Shown here piece after piece: positions 44,988 through 54,527 of a DNA stretch of 64,000 nucleotides. The position numbers and the translations under genes are program-made. Numbering within the stretch: the stretch's first letter is position 1; each line of letters begins with the position of its first letter. Below the pieces are notes generated by a model, which saw only the letters and a program-made list of their open reading frames with translations, ran no database searches and had not been told where the DNA came from. Origin of the DNA: Clostridiales bacterium (GTDB lineage: Bacteria; Bacillota; Clostridia; Lachnospirales; Lachnospiraceae); the NCBI GenBank assembly GCA_020860715.1, contig JAJBTU010000032.1, forward strand, positions 62,001-126,000, in the 5' to 3' direction.

Positions 44988-45030
44988 TAAAGGTTGCGTA
45001 AACGCAGACCAATCTTTTGATATTTATGGA

Positions 45031-45064
45031 GAAAGCCCAGAGTGTTGTAGCACTCTGGGCTTTC
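45031..45064. terminator. Bidirectional terminator, pckA and ABC-F gene
   Basis: Perfect 14-bp stem GAAAGCCCAGAGTG / CACTCTGGGCTTTC with loop TTGTAG. T-runs are weak. Confidence 0.75.
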
Positions 45065-45067
45065 GAA

Positions 45068-46705
45068 TTAGTCGTCCTCGGGGTTGCCTTCCGTTGTATA
45101 GACCTGACGCTTTCTCGCCATTTCATCACTCTCCAGATATTCGTCGTAGGTCGTGATCTTGTCGATCAGCTGGCCGTTCGGCAGGATCTCCATGATCCGG
45201 TTCGCGGTTGTCTGTACGATCTGGTGATCACGGGAGGAGAAGAGGATGACGCCCGGGAATTTCATCATACCGTTGTTGAGGGCAGTGATGGATTCCATGT
45301 CCAGATGGTTTGTCGGCTCGTCAAAGATCAGGACATTCGAGCCGGAAATCATCATCTTGGAGAGCATACAGCGCACACGCTCACCGCCGGAGAGTACCCG
45401 CATCTTTTTGACTCCGTCATCTCCGGCGAAAAGCATTCTGCCAAGGAAACCGCGTACATAAGTGGCATCCTTGATCTCGGAATAGCCGGTGAGCCAGTCC
45501 GCAATTGTCAGATCGTTGTCGAATTCTTTTGTGTTGTCTTTCGGGAAATAGGACTGTGAGGTGGTCACCCCCCATTTGTAAGTACCTTCATCCGGCTCCA
45601 GTTCTCCGGTAAGAATCTGGAAGAAAGTCGTCTTGGCCAGCTCGTTGCTGCCGACAAAGGCGACTTTGTCGTCATGGCCGAGCGTAAAGGTAAGGTTGTC
45701 CAGCACTTTTACACCGTCGATTGTCTTGGACAGATTTTCCACCATGAGGACCTCGTTGCCGATCTCGCGGTTTGGACGGAAGTCGATGTACGGGTATTTC
45801 CGGCTGGAAGGTTTGATCTCATCCAGCTGGATTTTTTCCAGCGCCCGCTTTCTGGAAGTCGCCTGTTTGGATTTGGAGGCGTTCGCGGAGAAACGGGAGA
45901 TGAACTCCTGCAGTTCTTTGATCTTTTCTTCCTTTTTGCGGTTCGCCTCTTTCATCTGACGAATGAGAAGCTGGCTTGACTCATACCAGAAATCGTAGTT
46001 GCCGGCATAGAGCTGAATCTTGCCGTAGTCGATGTCCGCGATATGCGTGCAGACCTTATTGAGAAAATAGCGGTCGTGGGAGACCACGATCACCGTATTG
46101 TCAAAATTGATCAGGAACTCCTCCAGCCAGCTGATTGCGTCGAGATCCAGATGGTTCGTCGGCTCGTCGAGAAGAAGGATGTCCGGGTTGCCGAAGAGAG
46201 CGCGGGCAAGCAGAACCTTGACTTTTTCATTGCCGTTCAGATCCTTCATCATGCTGTAATGCAGGTCCGTCTCGATGCCCAGACCATTCAGAAGTGTGGC
46301 GGCATCCGACTCCGCTTCCCAGCCGTTCAGCTCAGCAAATTCGCCCTCCAGTTCGCTGGCGCGGATACCGTCTTCATCGGAAAAATCCTCCTTTGCGTAG
46401 ATGGCATCCTTTTCTTTCATAATATCATAGAGGCGCTGATTCCCCATGATAACGGTGTCGAGGACCGGATACTCATCGTATTTAAAATGATCCTGTTCCA
46501 GCACAGACAGCCGTTGTCCCGGTGTCATCGAGATGTCGCCCTTCGTGGTCTCAAGCTGTCCGGAGAGTATCTTCAGGAATGTCGACTTTCCGGCTCCGTT
46601 CGCGCCGATCAGGCCATAGCAGTTGCCCTCGGTAAATTTGATGTTGACATCCTCAAACAGAGCTTTTTTGCCGATTCGAAGCGTCACATTGTTTGCACTG
46701 ATCAT
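45068..46705 (-). CDS. ABC-F family ATPase (YbiT-like)
   Basis: 545-residue soluble protein with two ABC domains joined by a charged linker (about residues 235-300, KEANRKKEEKIKELQEF); ABC-F proteins bind the ribosome E-site. Domain 1: Walker A GANGAGKST, Walker B LLLDEPTNHLDLD. Its signature is LNGNEKVKVLLA, not LSGG. Domain 2: Walker A GSNELAKTT, signature LSGGERVRC, Walker B LIFDEPTNHLD, and switch region SSRDHQ instead of SHDxxF. Both Walker B Glu are present. Similar motifs occur in the YbiT/YkpA group. It lacks a typical antibiotic-resistance linker, so a housekeeping translation role is more likely than resistance. Confidence 0.9.
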   Translation of the reverse strand: MISANNVTLRIGKKALFEDVNIKFTEGNCYGLIGANGAGKSTFLKILSGQLETTKGDISMTPGQRLSVLEQDHFKYDEYPVLDTVIMGNQRLYDIMKEKDAIYAKEDFSDEDGIRASELEGEFAELNGWEAESDAATLLNGLGIETDLHYSMMKDLNGNEKVKVLLARALFGNPDILLLDEPTNHLDLDAISWLEEFLINFDNTVIVVSHDRYFLNKVCTHIADIDYGKIQLYAGNYDFWYESSQLLIRQMKEANRKKEEKIKELQEFISRFSANASKSKQATSRKRALEKIQLDEIKPSSRKYPYIDFRPNREIGNEVLMVENLSKTIDGVKVLDNLTFTLGHDDKVAFVGSNELAKTTFFQILTGELEPDEGTYKWGVTTSQSYFPKDNTKEFDNDLTIADWLTGYSEIKDATYVRGFLGRMLFAGDDGVKKMRVLSGGERVRCMLSKMMISGSNVLIFDEPTNHLDMESITALNNGMMKFPGVILFSSRDHQIVQTTANRIMEILPNGQLIDKITTYDEYLESDEMARKRQVYTTEGNPEDD

Positions 46706-46848
46706 TAGATAATCCTTTCTGTTTTCACTTTCTTAGGGTTGTTCTTTCCCTATTTTACAGAATTAAAAAGAAAATGCAACTGAAAAGTGTAAATCTCTTT
46801 TCTGTACAATAAAAAAACAAAAAAATGACGAAAAACAAAAGTGACAAA

Positions 46849-46877
46849 TAGACAAAGTGGTGAAGATGTGCTAAAAT
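46849..46877 (+). promoter_or_regulatory. Promoter of nifJ
   Basis: -35 TAGACA (46849-46854), 17-bp spacer, -10 TAAAAT (46872-46877). The 302-bp gap 46706-47007 is A-rich and holds no gene that I can see. Confidence 0.65.
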
Positions 46878-47007
46878 CAAATCCAAATGAAAGTAAATCA
46901 TGAATACCTGTATGCACAGCCATATGGCCGCTGCAGCGTACGGCGGTCTTTCTTTGCTGTATGTACGGTATTCTGAACTTTTAAAAAAATAAGGAGGTAT
47001 TTTTCCA

Positions 47008-50000
47008 ATGGCAAGAAAAATGAAGACCATGGATGGTAATCATGCTGCGGCTCATGCTTCATACGCATTTACCGATGTCGCTGCAATCTATCCGATTACC
47101 CCATCCTCTGTCATGGCAGAGGCGACGGATGAGTGGGCGACACAGGGCCGCCTGAACATCTTTGGACAGACCGTACAGGTGACGGAGATGCAGTCTGAGG
47201 CCGGTGCGGCAGGTACCGTTCACGGTTCACTGGCGGCAGGTGCTCTGACCACTACATACACCGCTTCTCAGGGTCTGCTTCTTATGATCCCGAACCTTTA
47301 CAAGATCGCCGGCGAGCGTCTTCCGGGCGTATTCAACGTATCTGCCCGTGCTCTGGCAAGCCATGCGCTGTCTATCTTTGGCGATCACTCTGATGTGTAT
47401 GCCTGTCGGCAGACCGGCTGCGCGATGCTCTGCGAATCCAGCGTACAGGAAGTTATGGACCTGACGCCGGTGGCGCATCTTTCCGCAATCAAGGGCCGCA
47501 TTCCGTTTATCAACTTCTTTGATGGTTTCCGTACATCCCACGAGATCCAGAAGATCGAGACCTGGGATTATGAGGATCTGAAGGAGATGACCGACTTTGA
47601 CGCGATCCAGGCGTGGAGAGATCAGTGCCTGAATCCGAATCATCCGTGCCAGAGAGGTTCTGCGCAGAACCCGGATATCTTCTTCCAGGCCCGTGAGGCA
47701 TGCAATCCGTATTACGATGCGCTTCCGGCTATTGTTCAGGAGTACATGGACAAGGTCAATGCGAAGATCGGTACCGATTACAAGCTGTTTAACTACTATG
47801 GCGCTCCGGATGCGGAGAAGGTCATCATCGCTATGGGTTCCGTATGCGATACGATCGAGGAGACCATCGATTACCTGCGTGCGGCAGGGGAGAAGGTCGG
47901 CGTTGTCAAAGTACGTCTGCACCGTCCGTTCTGCGCGGATGCTCTGATCGAGGCGATTCCGGAGACTGTAAAGCAGATTTCCGTACTTGACCGTACGAAA
48001 GAGCCGGGTTCCTTAGGCGAGCCGCTTTACCTTGACGTAGTTGCAGCTCTGAAGGGCAGCAAGTTCAACGACACTCCGATTTATACCGGTCGCTACGGCC
48101 TTGGTTCCAAGGATACCACTCCGGCGCAGATTGTGGCTGTTTACAACAACACTGAGAAGAAGAGATTCACCATCGGCATCAACGATGATGTGACGAATCT
48201 TTCTCTTGAGACCGGCGCTCCGCTGGTGACGACTCCGGAAGGCACGACAAACTGCAAGTTCTGGGGCCTTGGCGCAGATGGTACGGTTGGTGCGAACAAG
48301 AACTCCATCAAGATCATCGGCGACAATACCGACATGTATGCGCAGGCATATTTTGATTATGATTCAAAGAAGTCCGGCGGTGTGACAATGTCTCACCTTC
48401 GTTTCGGCAAGAAGCCGATCAAATCCACCTATCTGATCCACAAGGCTGATTTCGTGGCATGCCACAATCCGTCCTATGTACGCAAGTACAACATGGTACA
48501 GGAGCTGGTGGACGGCGGTACATTCCTTCTGAACTGCTCCTGGGATATGGAAGGCCTTGAGAAGCATCTTCCGGGTCAGGTGAAGGCATTTATCGCGAAC
48601 CATAATATCAAGTTCTACACCATCGACGGTGTGAAGATCGGTATCGAGACCGGCATGGGACCGACCCGTATCAACACCATCCTTCAGTCCGCATTCTTCA
48701 AGCTGACAGGCATCATCCCGGAGGATCAGGCGATTGACCTGATGAAGGCTGCTGCGAAGGCGACCTACGGCCGCAAGGGCGATGATGTCGTTCAGAAGAA
48801 CTGGGCTGCGATCGACGCCGGCGCGAAGCAGGTTGTTGAGATCCAGGTTCCGGAAAGCTGGAAGACGGCTGAGACGGAAGACATCATTGCGAAGGATGTT
48901 ACCGGCTCAAGAGAAGATGTTGTGAAGTTTGTCAATACGATCCAGCATGCGGTAAACGCGCAGGAAGGCAACAATCTTCCGGTATCCGCATTCAAGGATT
49001 ATGTAGACGGTACAACACCGTCGGGCGCTGCTGCATTTGAGAAGCGCGGTATCGCAGTGGATATCCCGGTTTGGAATCCGGAGAACTGTATCCAGTGCAA
49101 CCGCTGCTCCTATGTATGCCCGCACGCGGTTATCCGTCCGGTAGCTATGACGGATGAGGAAGTGGCTGCGGCTCCGGCTGATATGAAGACCCTTCCGATG
49201 ACCGGTATGGCCGGCTATAAGTTCGCGATCGTTGTTTCCGCTCTGGACTGCACAGGCTGCGGTTCCTGCGTAAACGTATGCCCGGGCAAGAAAGGTGCAA
49301 AGGCGATCACGATGGAGAATATGGAAGCGAACGCGGATTCCCAGAAGTATTTCGATTACGCGGTAGAGCTTCCGGCAAAGACAGAAGTGATCGACAAGTT
49401 CAAAGAGAACACCGTCAAGGGTTCCCAGTTCAAACAGCCGCTGCTTGAGTTCTCAGGCGCATGCGGTGGCTGCGGCGAGACTCCGTACGCGAAGCTGATC
49501 ACCCAGCTCTTTGGTGACAGAATGTACATCGCGAACGCGACAGGCTGCTCCAGTATCTGGGGTAACTCCTCACCGTCCACTCCGTACACTGTGAATGCAG
49601 AAGGCAAGGGCCCGGCATGGGACAACTCCCTGTTCGAGGACAACGCTGAGTTCGGTTATGGTATGCTGCTTGCTCAGAGAGCGATCCGCGACGGTCTGAA
49701 GACCAAGGTTCAGGCTCTGCTTGAGTGCGACTGCTGCGGCGAGGATGTGAAGTCTGCTGCACAGGAATGGCTGGATACCTTCAGCGTAGGCGCTACCAAC
49801 GGCATCGCTACGGACAAGCTGATCGCGGCATGCGAGGCATGCGGCTGCGACGATTGTCAGGAAGTGCTCAAGGGCAAGGATTATCTGGCGAAGAAATCTC
49901 AGTGGATCTTCGGTGGTGACGGCTGGGCTTATGATATCGGTTTCGGCGGCGTAGACCATGTACTGGCAAGCGGTCAGGATATCAATATCATGGTATTCGA

Positions 50001-50553
50001 TACCGAGGTATATTCCAATACAGGCGGACAGTCTTCGAAGTCCACTCCGACCGGTGCGGTGGCACAGTTCGCTGCAGCTGGTAAGGAAGTAAAGAAGAAG
50101 GATATGGCTTCGATCGCAATGAGCTATGGTTACGTATACGTAGCACAGATCGCGATGGGCGCTGACTTCAATCAGACCGTAAAGGCAATCTCTGAGGCAG
50201 AGGCTTATCCGGGACCGTCACTCATCATCGCATATGCTCCGTGTATCAACCACGGCATCAAGAAGGGTATGAGCAAGGCGCAGACCGAGGAAGAGCTGGC
50301 AGTGAAGTCCGGTTACTGGCATTGCTTCCGTTACAATCCGGCACTCAAGGAGGAAGGCAAGGCAGCGTTCACGCTTGACTCCAAGGCTCCGACAGAGGAT
50401 TACAAGACCTTCCTGAACGGCGAGGTTCGTTACAATTCTCTGATGAGAGCGAATCCGGAAAGAGCGGAGAAGCTGTTCGACAAGTCTGAGGGCTATGCGA
50501 AGGAGAGATATGAGTATCTGCAGAAGCTGATCACGCTGTACGGCGCGGAGTAA
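47008..50553 (+). CDS. nifJ: Pyruvate:ferredoxin (flavodoxin) oxidoreductase
   Basis: Oxidises pyruvate to acetyl-CoA and CO2 while reducing ferredoxin; central in anaerobic metabolism. The 1181-residue single-chain form has all fused domains: pyrimidine-binding N-terminus (AAIYPITPSSVMAE), gamma domain, two ferredoxin-type Cys sets (CIQCNRCSYVCP and CTGCGSCVNVCP, about residues 695-760), and the TPP-binding C-terminal domain (GGDGWAYDIG; NTGGQSSKSTPTG) with distal Cys residues. AAGGAGGTATTTTT precedes the ATG. Very high codon bias, as expected for an abundant enzyme. Confidence 0.98.
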   Translation: MARKMKTMDGNHAAAHASYAFTDVAAIYPITPSSVMAEATDEWATQGRLNIFGQTVQVTEMQSEAGAAGTVHGSLAAGALTTTYTASQGLLLMIPNLYKIAGERLPGVFNVSARALASHALSIFGDHSDVYACRQTGCAMLCESSVQEVMDLTPVAHLSAIKGRIPFINFFDGFRTSHEIQKIETWDYEDLKEMTDFDAIQAWRDQCLNPNHPCQRGSAQNPDIFFQAREACNPYYDALPAIVQEYMDKVNAKIGTDYKLFNYYGAPDAEKVIIAMGSVCDTIEETIDYLRAAGEKVGVVKVRLHRPFCADALIEAIPETVKQISVLDRTKEPGSLGEPLYLDVVAALKGSKFNDTPIYTGRYGLGSKDTTPAQIVAVYNNTEKKRFTIGINDDVTNLSLETGAPLVTTPEGTTNCKFWGLGADGTVGANKNSIKIIGDNTDMYAQAYFDYDSKKSGGVTMSHLRFGKKPIKSTYLIHKADFVACHNPSYVRKYNMVQELVDGGTFLLNCSWDMEGLEKHLPGQVKAFIANHNIKFYTIDGVKIGIETGMGPTRINTILQSAFFKLTGIIPEDQAIDLMKAAAKATYGRKGDDVVQKNWAAIDAGAKQVVEIQVPESWKTAETEDIIAKDVTGSREDVVKFVNTIQHAVNAQEGNNLPVSAFKDYVDGTTPSGAAAFEKRGIAVDIPVWNPENCIQCNRCSYVCPHAVIRPVAMTDEEVAAAPADMKTLPMTGMAGYKFAIVVSALDCTGCGSCVNVCPGKKGAKAITMENMEANADSQKYFDYAVELPAKTEVIDKFKENTVKGSQFKQPLLEFSGACGGCGETPYAKLITQLFGDRMYIANATGCSSIWGNSSPSTPYTVNAEGKGPAWDNSLFEDNAEFGYGMLLAQRAIRDGLKTKVQALLECDCCGEDVKSAAQEWLDTFSVGATNGIATDKLIAACEACGCDDCQEVLKGKDYLAKKSQWIFGGDGWAYDIGFGGVDHVLASGQDINIMVFDTEVYSNTGGQSSKSTPTGAVAQFAAAGKEVKKKDMASIAMSYGYVYVAQIAMGADFNQTVKAISEAEAYPGPSLIIAYAPCINHGIKKGMSKAQTEEELAVKSGYWHCFRYNPALKEEGKAAFTLDSKAPTEDYKTFLNGEVRYNSLMRANPERAEKLFDKSEGYAKERYEYLQKLITLYGAE

Positions 50554-50596
50554 TTCTACAGTACTCTGAACAGTTACGTAATAAGATTCATAAATG

Positions 50597-50630
50597 CAGG
50601 GGTTGTCGTAATGGCAGCCCCTGTGTTATT
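50597..50630 (+). terminator. Terminator after nifJ
   Basis: CAGGGGTTG (50597-50605) and CAGCCCCTG (50615-50623), 9 bp with one G-U pair, followed by TGTTATT. Confidence 0.7.
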
Positions 50631-50760
50631 ATATGCGCAGGATCGGGCGAGCTGTCTTCTGCTCGATTGGGAAACCTTGTTCTTTATATTGGAAAATTGT
50701 TTGGAAATCAACAGAATATCAGTATTACAGACTTAAACTGTCTGCAGAAAGGAGAGAATC

Positions 50761-51351
50761 ATGCAAACCTCGATAACAAGAGAGGAAGCGTTTGCGCTTT
50801 TGAAACAATATAATAAGGAGCCCTTTCATATTCAGCACGCTCTGACTGTGGAAGGAACGATGCGCTGGTATGCTCGTGAACTCGGTTATGCGGACGACGA
50901 AGAATATTGGGGAATCGTTGGGCTGCTGCATGATATTGATTTTGAACTGTATCCGGAACAGCACTGCCAGAAAGCACCGGAACTGCTGCGTGAGGGCGGG
51001 GTAAATGAAGAAATCATTTATTCTGTATGCAGCCATGGCTACGGGATCTGCTGTGATCTGGAACCGAAGCATGAAATGGAAAAGGTGCTGTTTGCAGCAG
51101 ATGAACTGACTGGGTTGATCGGCGCAGCGGCGAAAATGCGTCCCTCCAAGAGCGTAATGGATATGGAAGTCTCCAGTCTGAAGAAAAAGTTTAAGGATAA
51201 AAGATTTGCCGCGGGCTGTTCTCGAGATGTGATCCGCACCGGGGCGGAACGGCTGGGGTGGACTCTGGATGAACTGATGGAGAAGACGATTTTAGCGATG
51301 CGTTCCTGCGAGGCGGAGATCAACGAGTATATGAGTACATACCAGGCCTGA
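50761..51351 (+). CDS. HD-domain phosphohydrolase-like protein
   Basis: 196-residue metal-dependent hydrolase. HD-fold residues: His in FHIQHAL, His-Asp in LLHDIDFEL, and Asp in AADELTGL, with SVCSHGYG giving a further His. Small HD proteins of this kind act on nucleotides or as regulatory phosphatases. Substrate is unknown. AAAGGAGAG lies just before the start. Confidence 0.85.
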   Translation: MQTSITREEAFALLKQYNKEPFHIQHALTVEGTMRWYARELGYADDEEYWGIVGLLHDIDFELYPEQHCQKAPELLREGGVNEEIIYSVCSHGYGICCDLEPKHEMEKVLFAADELTGLIGAAAKMRPSKSVMDMEVSSLKKKFKDKRFAAGCSRDVIRTGAERLGWTLDELMEKTILAMRSCEAEINEYMSTYQA

Positions 51352-51451
51352 ATGGGAATCAGCGGCAGAAGAGAAGTAATTGTGAGAGCATCGTACAGAT
51401 TGAAAGACTTGAAAAAGAAACAGACTGCAATATCAGAAAGGCGGGCACAAT

Positions 51452-52432
51452 ATGAATAAGAAAAATAACAGACGCGATCTGCCAATGACTGGAATCCTGA
51501 CGGCTGTGGTGGTTGTGCTTCTGCTGATTCTTGCGCTTCTGGTGACCGGTTATCGCAGTATAAATGACAAAGAGCGGAAGACTGCTGCAATGTCTGAAGA
51601 AGAGACAGATTCTCTTGGACAGACTGGTTCTGAAAACGCCGTCTCGATAAAAACATCCGTCCGGACAGAGACGGAAACGATTGCTGAAACAGAGACGGAA
51701 CCTGTGACCGAAAACGTGATTGTACTGGGTGAAGATTACGCGGAAACGGACATGGAAACAGAAACGGACTCTGAAACGGATACTGAGCCGGAGACGAACG
51801 GATATACAGTCGCAATTGATCCCGGACATCAGGGAAGCTGGGTCGATATGACGGACACAGAGCCGATCGGTCCGGGTTCCTCAGAGATGAAAGCAAAATC
51901 TACCACCGGTACGCAGGGAAGCTATACCGGCATTCCGGAGTATGAGCTGAATCTGGAGATTTCCCTGCTCCTGCGCACGGAGCTTGAAGCACGCGGATAC
52001 GAGGTGATTTTGACCAGAGAGGACAATGATACGGCGATCAGCAATGCGGAGAGAGCCACGCTTGCCTATGAAGAAGGCGGCGATATCTACGTACGCATTC
52101 ATGCGAACGGTTCGGATAATTCCGGCGCGAACGGTGCGCTGGGCATGGTGCCGTCTCCGTCCAATCCTTATGTGGGAGAACTGTCAGAGGAATCTTACCG
52201 ACTCGCGGAGTGCATTCTGGAGGCGTACTGCAGGACAGCTGGATTTGAATCGCTCGGCGTACAGTATTATGATAACATGACTGGAATCAACTGGAGCAAA
52301 ATCCCGGTAATGATCCTGGAGATGGGATTTATGACGAATGAGTCTGACGATCTGCGTATGGCGGATCCGGATGTGCAGGAATTGATGGTGCAGGGGATTG
52401 CGGACGGAATAGATGCGTATTTTGGAGTATAG
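51452..52432 (+). CDS. Membrane-anchored N-acetylmuramoyl-L-alanine amidase
   Basis: 326-residue cell-wall hydrolase, cleaving the stem peptide from peptidoglycan. One membrane segment (about 12-34, TGILTAVVVVLLLILALL), then a low-complexity Glu/Thr-rich spacer (about 70-118, many TET repeats) that should span the wall, and a C-terminal Amidase_3 domain. Zn residues: His in AIDPGHQGS, Glu in YELNLEISL, His in RIHANGSD; catalytic Glu in ILEMGFMTN. Substrate recognition domains are absent. Confidence 0.93.
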   Translation: MNKKNNRRDLPMTGILTAVVVVLLLILALLVTGYRSINDKERKTAAMSEEETDSLGQTGSENAVSIKTSVRTETETIAETETEPVTENVIVLGEDYAETDMETETDSETDTEPETNGYTVAIDPGHQGSWVDMTDTEPIGPGSSEMKAKSTTGTQGSYTGIPEYELNLEISLLLRTELEARGYEVILTREDNDTAISNAERATLAYEEGGDIYVRIHANGSDNSGANGALGMVPSPSNPYVGELSEESYRLAECILEAYCRTAGFESLGVQYYDNMTGINWSKIPVMILEMGFMTNESDDLRMADPDVQELMVQGIADGIDAYFGV

Positions 52433-52461
52433 CTGTTCAGATCTGTTTTACAAAATTTCGC

Positions 52462-52490
52462 TTGACATCTTTTTCATTTAGGTTTAATAT
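52462..52490 (+). promoter_or_regulatory. Promoter ahead of the amino-acid ABC transporter
   Basis: -35 TTGACA (52462-52467), 17-bp spacer, -10 TAATAT (52485-52490), followed very closely by a terminator-like hairpin. Confidence 0.75.
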
Positions 52491-52503
52491 CTTTTCAAGG
52501 CAA

Positions 52504-52538
52504 CGGAGTCTGAGTTTATTCAGATTCCGTATTTTTTT
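52504..52538 (+). terminator. Terminator hairpin in the leader of the amino-acid ABC operon
   Basis: CGGAGTCTGA (52504-52513) and TCAGATTCCG (52520-52529), then TATTTTTTT. It lies about 7 bp behind the predicted transcription start and 30 bp before the gene. It may simply terminate the amidase mRNA, or act as an attenuator. Confidence 0.8.
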
Positions 52539-52568
52539 GTTTTATTTTAACCGTGAAGGAGAATTTTT

Positions 52569-53294
52569 ATGATCAAACTGGAAAATGTGAATAAATATTT
52601 CGGCGACCTGCATGTTCTGAAAGACATTAACCTGGAAGTGCAGGAAGGCGAGAAGCTGGTCATCATTGGGCCTTCCGGTTCCGGCAAGTCGACAACGGTT
52701 CGGTGTATGAATTTTCTGGAGACGCCGACAAGCGGTCATGTATACATAGACGGACAGGAACTGACCACAAGAAATAAGACAAAGGTGGTGCGGGATTCCA
52801 TGTCGATGGTGTTCCAGCAGTTCAATCTGTATCCGCATATGACCGTCATGAAAAATCTGACGCTGGCTCCGATGAAGCTGCATCATAAGAGCAGAGAGGA
52901 AGCCGAGAAACTGGCTTATCATTATCTTGATGTGGTCGGGCTGACGGACAAAGCGCATGTCTATCCGACGACACTTTCCGGAGGCCAGCAGCAGCGAATT
53001 GCGATCGCGCGCGCTCTGTGCGCAGAGACAAAGATCATTCTGTTTGACGAGCCGACGTCGGCACTGGATCCGGAAACGATTCAGGAAGTTCTGGATGTCA
53101 TGATCAGGCTGGCGCATGAGAAGATCACAATGGTAGTCGTGACGCATGAGATGGGATTTGCGAGAGAGGTGGCGGATCGTGTGGTTTTCATGGCAGACGG
53201 TCAGATTCTGGAGGAAGGAACTCCGGACCATTTCTTTGAGCATCCGGAAAACGAGAGGCTCAAGCAGTTCCTTGGGAAGATTATTCGTAAATAG
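52569..53294 (+). CDS. glnQ: Polar amino acid ABC transporter ATPase
   Basis: 241-residue ATPase of the GlnQ/HisP class. Walker [11 protein letters not shown]-loop [13 protein letters not shown], signature [15 protein letters not shown], Walker [16 protein letters not shown]-loop [17 protein letters not shown]. It precedes a matching binding protein and two permeases. Located first in the cluster, 237 bp ahead of the binding protein gene. Substrate is unresolved (Glu/Gln/Asp/cystine class). Confidence 0.95.
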   Translation: MIKLENVNKYFGDLHVLKDINLEVQEGEKLVIIGPSGSGKSTTVRCMNFLETPTSGHVYIDGQELTTRNKTKVVRDSMSMVFQQFNLYPHMTVMKNLTLAPMKLHHKSREEAEKLAYHYLDVVGLTDKAHVYPTTLSGGQQQRIAIARALCAETKIILFDEPTSALDPETIQEVLDVMIRLAHEKITMVVVTHEMGFAREVADRVVFMADGQILEEGTPDHFFEHPENERLKQFLGKIIRK

Positions 53295-53530
53295 GAAGCA
53301 GCTTCCAATATCCTTTGAATGATACGGATGCTTATGAAAGTAAATTTATTACGGTTTTCAGTACTGTTGCTGCTTGAACCTTTCAGCGCGGTCTTGAAAA
53401 TAGGATTTGTCATGAGAGTCATTTGATTTTTATGACAAGACGCTCCGTGAGGCAGCGGGTAACTGTTGACTCTGGTAACTGTGAGAATAGAAAACAGTTG
53501 CAGACCTTATCAGTGTAGGAGGAACACATT

Positions 53531-54409
53531 ATGAAGAAAAGAAAACTGATGGCGCTTGGACTTGCGTGTACAATGGCACTGTCGCTTTGCGGCACGGTTG
53601 CGTTCGCTGAGGAAGAGACTGAGACAGAAGCAGCTGAGACTGAGGCGGAACTGGTGATTACAGAGGATGTACAGGAAATCATTGACAGAGGCGTTCTTCG
53701 GGTAGGCGTGAAGAATGCAGTAGAAGGTTTTGGATATCAGGATACCCTGACCGGCGAGTATTCCGGTATGGAGATTGATATTGCCAATCTGATCGCGGAA
53801 GAACTGGGCGTGGAGGTTGAGTTTACGACTGTAACAGCGGCGACCAGAACAGAGTTGCTCGATTCCGGTGATATTGACTGCGTCATTGCGACCTTTACGA
53901 TCACGGATGAGAGAAGAGAAAGCTGGGATTTCTCCACACCGTATTATACCGATCATGTGACGGTTCTGGTAAAAGATTCCAGCGAGATCACGACACTTGA
54001 GGATCTTCTTGACAAGACCGTGGGTGTTTCTTCCGGTTCCACATCCGCAAGATCTCTTGTCGAAGCCATGATTGAAGCAGAAGTGATCAGCGGAGATGAT
54101 TATGATTCTGAGACTTTTGACCCGGCACTCTGGACTGACGGCGTTTCTTTCCGTCAGTATGACGACTATCCTGCAATCTCTACCGCATTAGAGTCAGATG
54201 AGGTGGATGCCTTCTGCGTAGATAAATCGATTCTTGCAATCTATAAGACCGAGGGACGTTCCTACATTGACGCAGAATTTGCTCCGCAGGAATATGGCGT
54301 AGCAACTACGAAGGATTCCGGATTTTCCGCATATGTGGATACTCTGATTAACCGCTGGCTTGAGGACGGCACAATCGATGGCTTTATCGAGGAGTATGCA
54401 CTTGGCTGA
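53531..54409 (+). CDS. Polar amino acid ABC transporter substrate-binding protein
   Basis: 292-residue secreted protein: signal peptide to AFA (residue about 27), acidic spacer EEETETEAAETEAE, then an SBP_bac_3 domain. Motifs: DRGVLRVGVKNAVEGFGY, GMEIDIANLIAEELGV, ATFTITDERRESWDFSTPYY, and GVATTKDSGFSAYV. No lipobox, so it depends on the wall or another anchor. Acidic and related amino acids are common ligands. The 236-bp stretch before it (53295-53530) holds no gene or clear promoter. Confidence 0.93.
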   Translation: MKKRKLMALGLACTMALSLCGTVAFAEEETETEAAETEAELVITEDVQEIIDRGVLRVGVKNAVEGFGYQDTLTGEYSGMEIDIANLIAEELGVEVEFTTVTAATRTELLDSGDIDCVIATFTITDERRESWDFSTPYYTDHVTVLVKDSSEITTLEDLLDKTVGVSSGSTSARSLVEAMIEAEVISGDDYDSETFDPALWTDGVSFRQYDDYPAISTALESDEVDAFCVDKSILAIYKTEGRSYIDAEFAPQEYGVATTKDSGFSAYVDTLINRWLEDGTIDGFIEEYALG

Positions 54410-54428
54410 CGCTGAGTGAAGCAGAGTA

Positions 54429-54460
54429 CGGCAGGGCATTCAATGATGAATGTCCTGCCG
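54429..54460 (+). other. Strong intercistronic stem-loop after the binding-protein gene
   Basis: CGGCAGGGCATTC (54429-54441) pairs with GAATGTCCTGCCG (54448-54460): 13 bp with one wobble, loop AATGAT. No T-tract follows, so mRNA stabilisation of the binding-protein message is more likely than full termination. Confidence 0.7.
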
Positions 54461-54527
54461 GAAATAGTGTTTTCGGCGGACGTTTCGCAGATGAAACAGC
54501 CTATTTTTTTGAAACGGGAGGAACAGA

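Noticed and set aside
45068..46705. Antibiotic-resistance ABC-F
   Set aside because: Linker and motifs match the housekeeping YbiT-like group better, and no resistance context is present.
50566..50578. TGAACAGTTACGT shared between the nifJ 3' flank and the region behind the BMP gene (63782-63794)
   Set aside because: A 13-base match is expected by chance dozens of times in 64 kb, and the flanks do not extend it.
51660..51800. Tandem repeat in the amidase gene
   Set aside because: The GAAACGGA-type repetition only encodes a low-complexity Glu/Thr wall spacer; it is coding and irregular.
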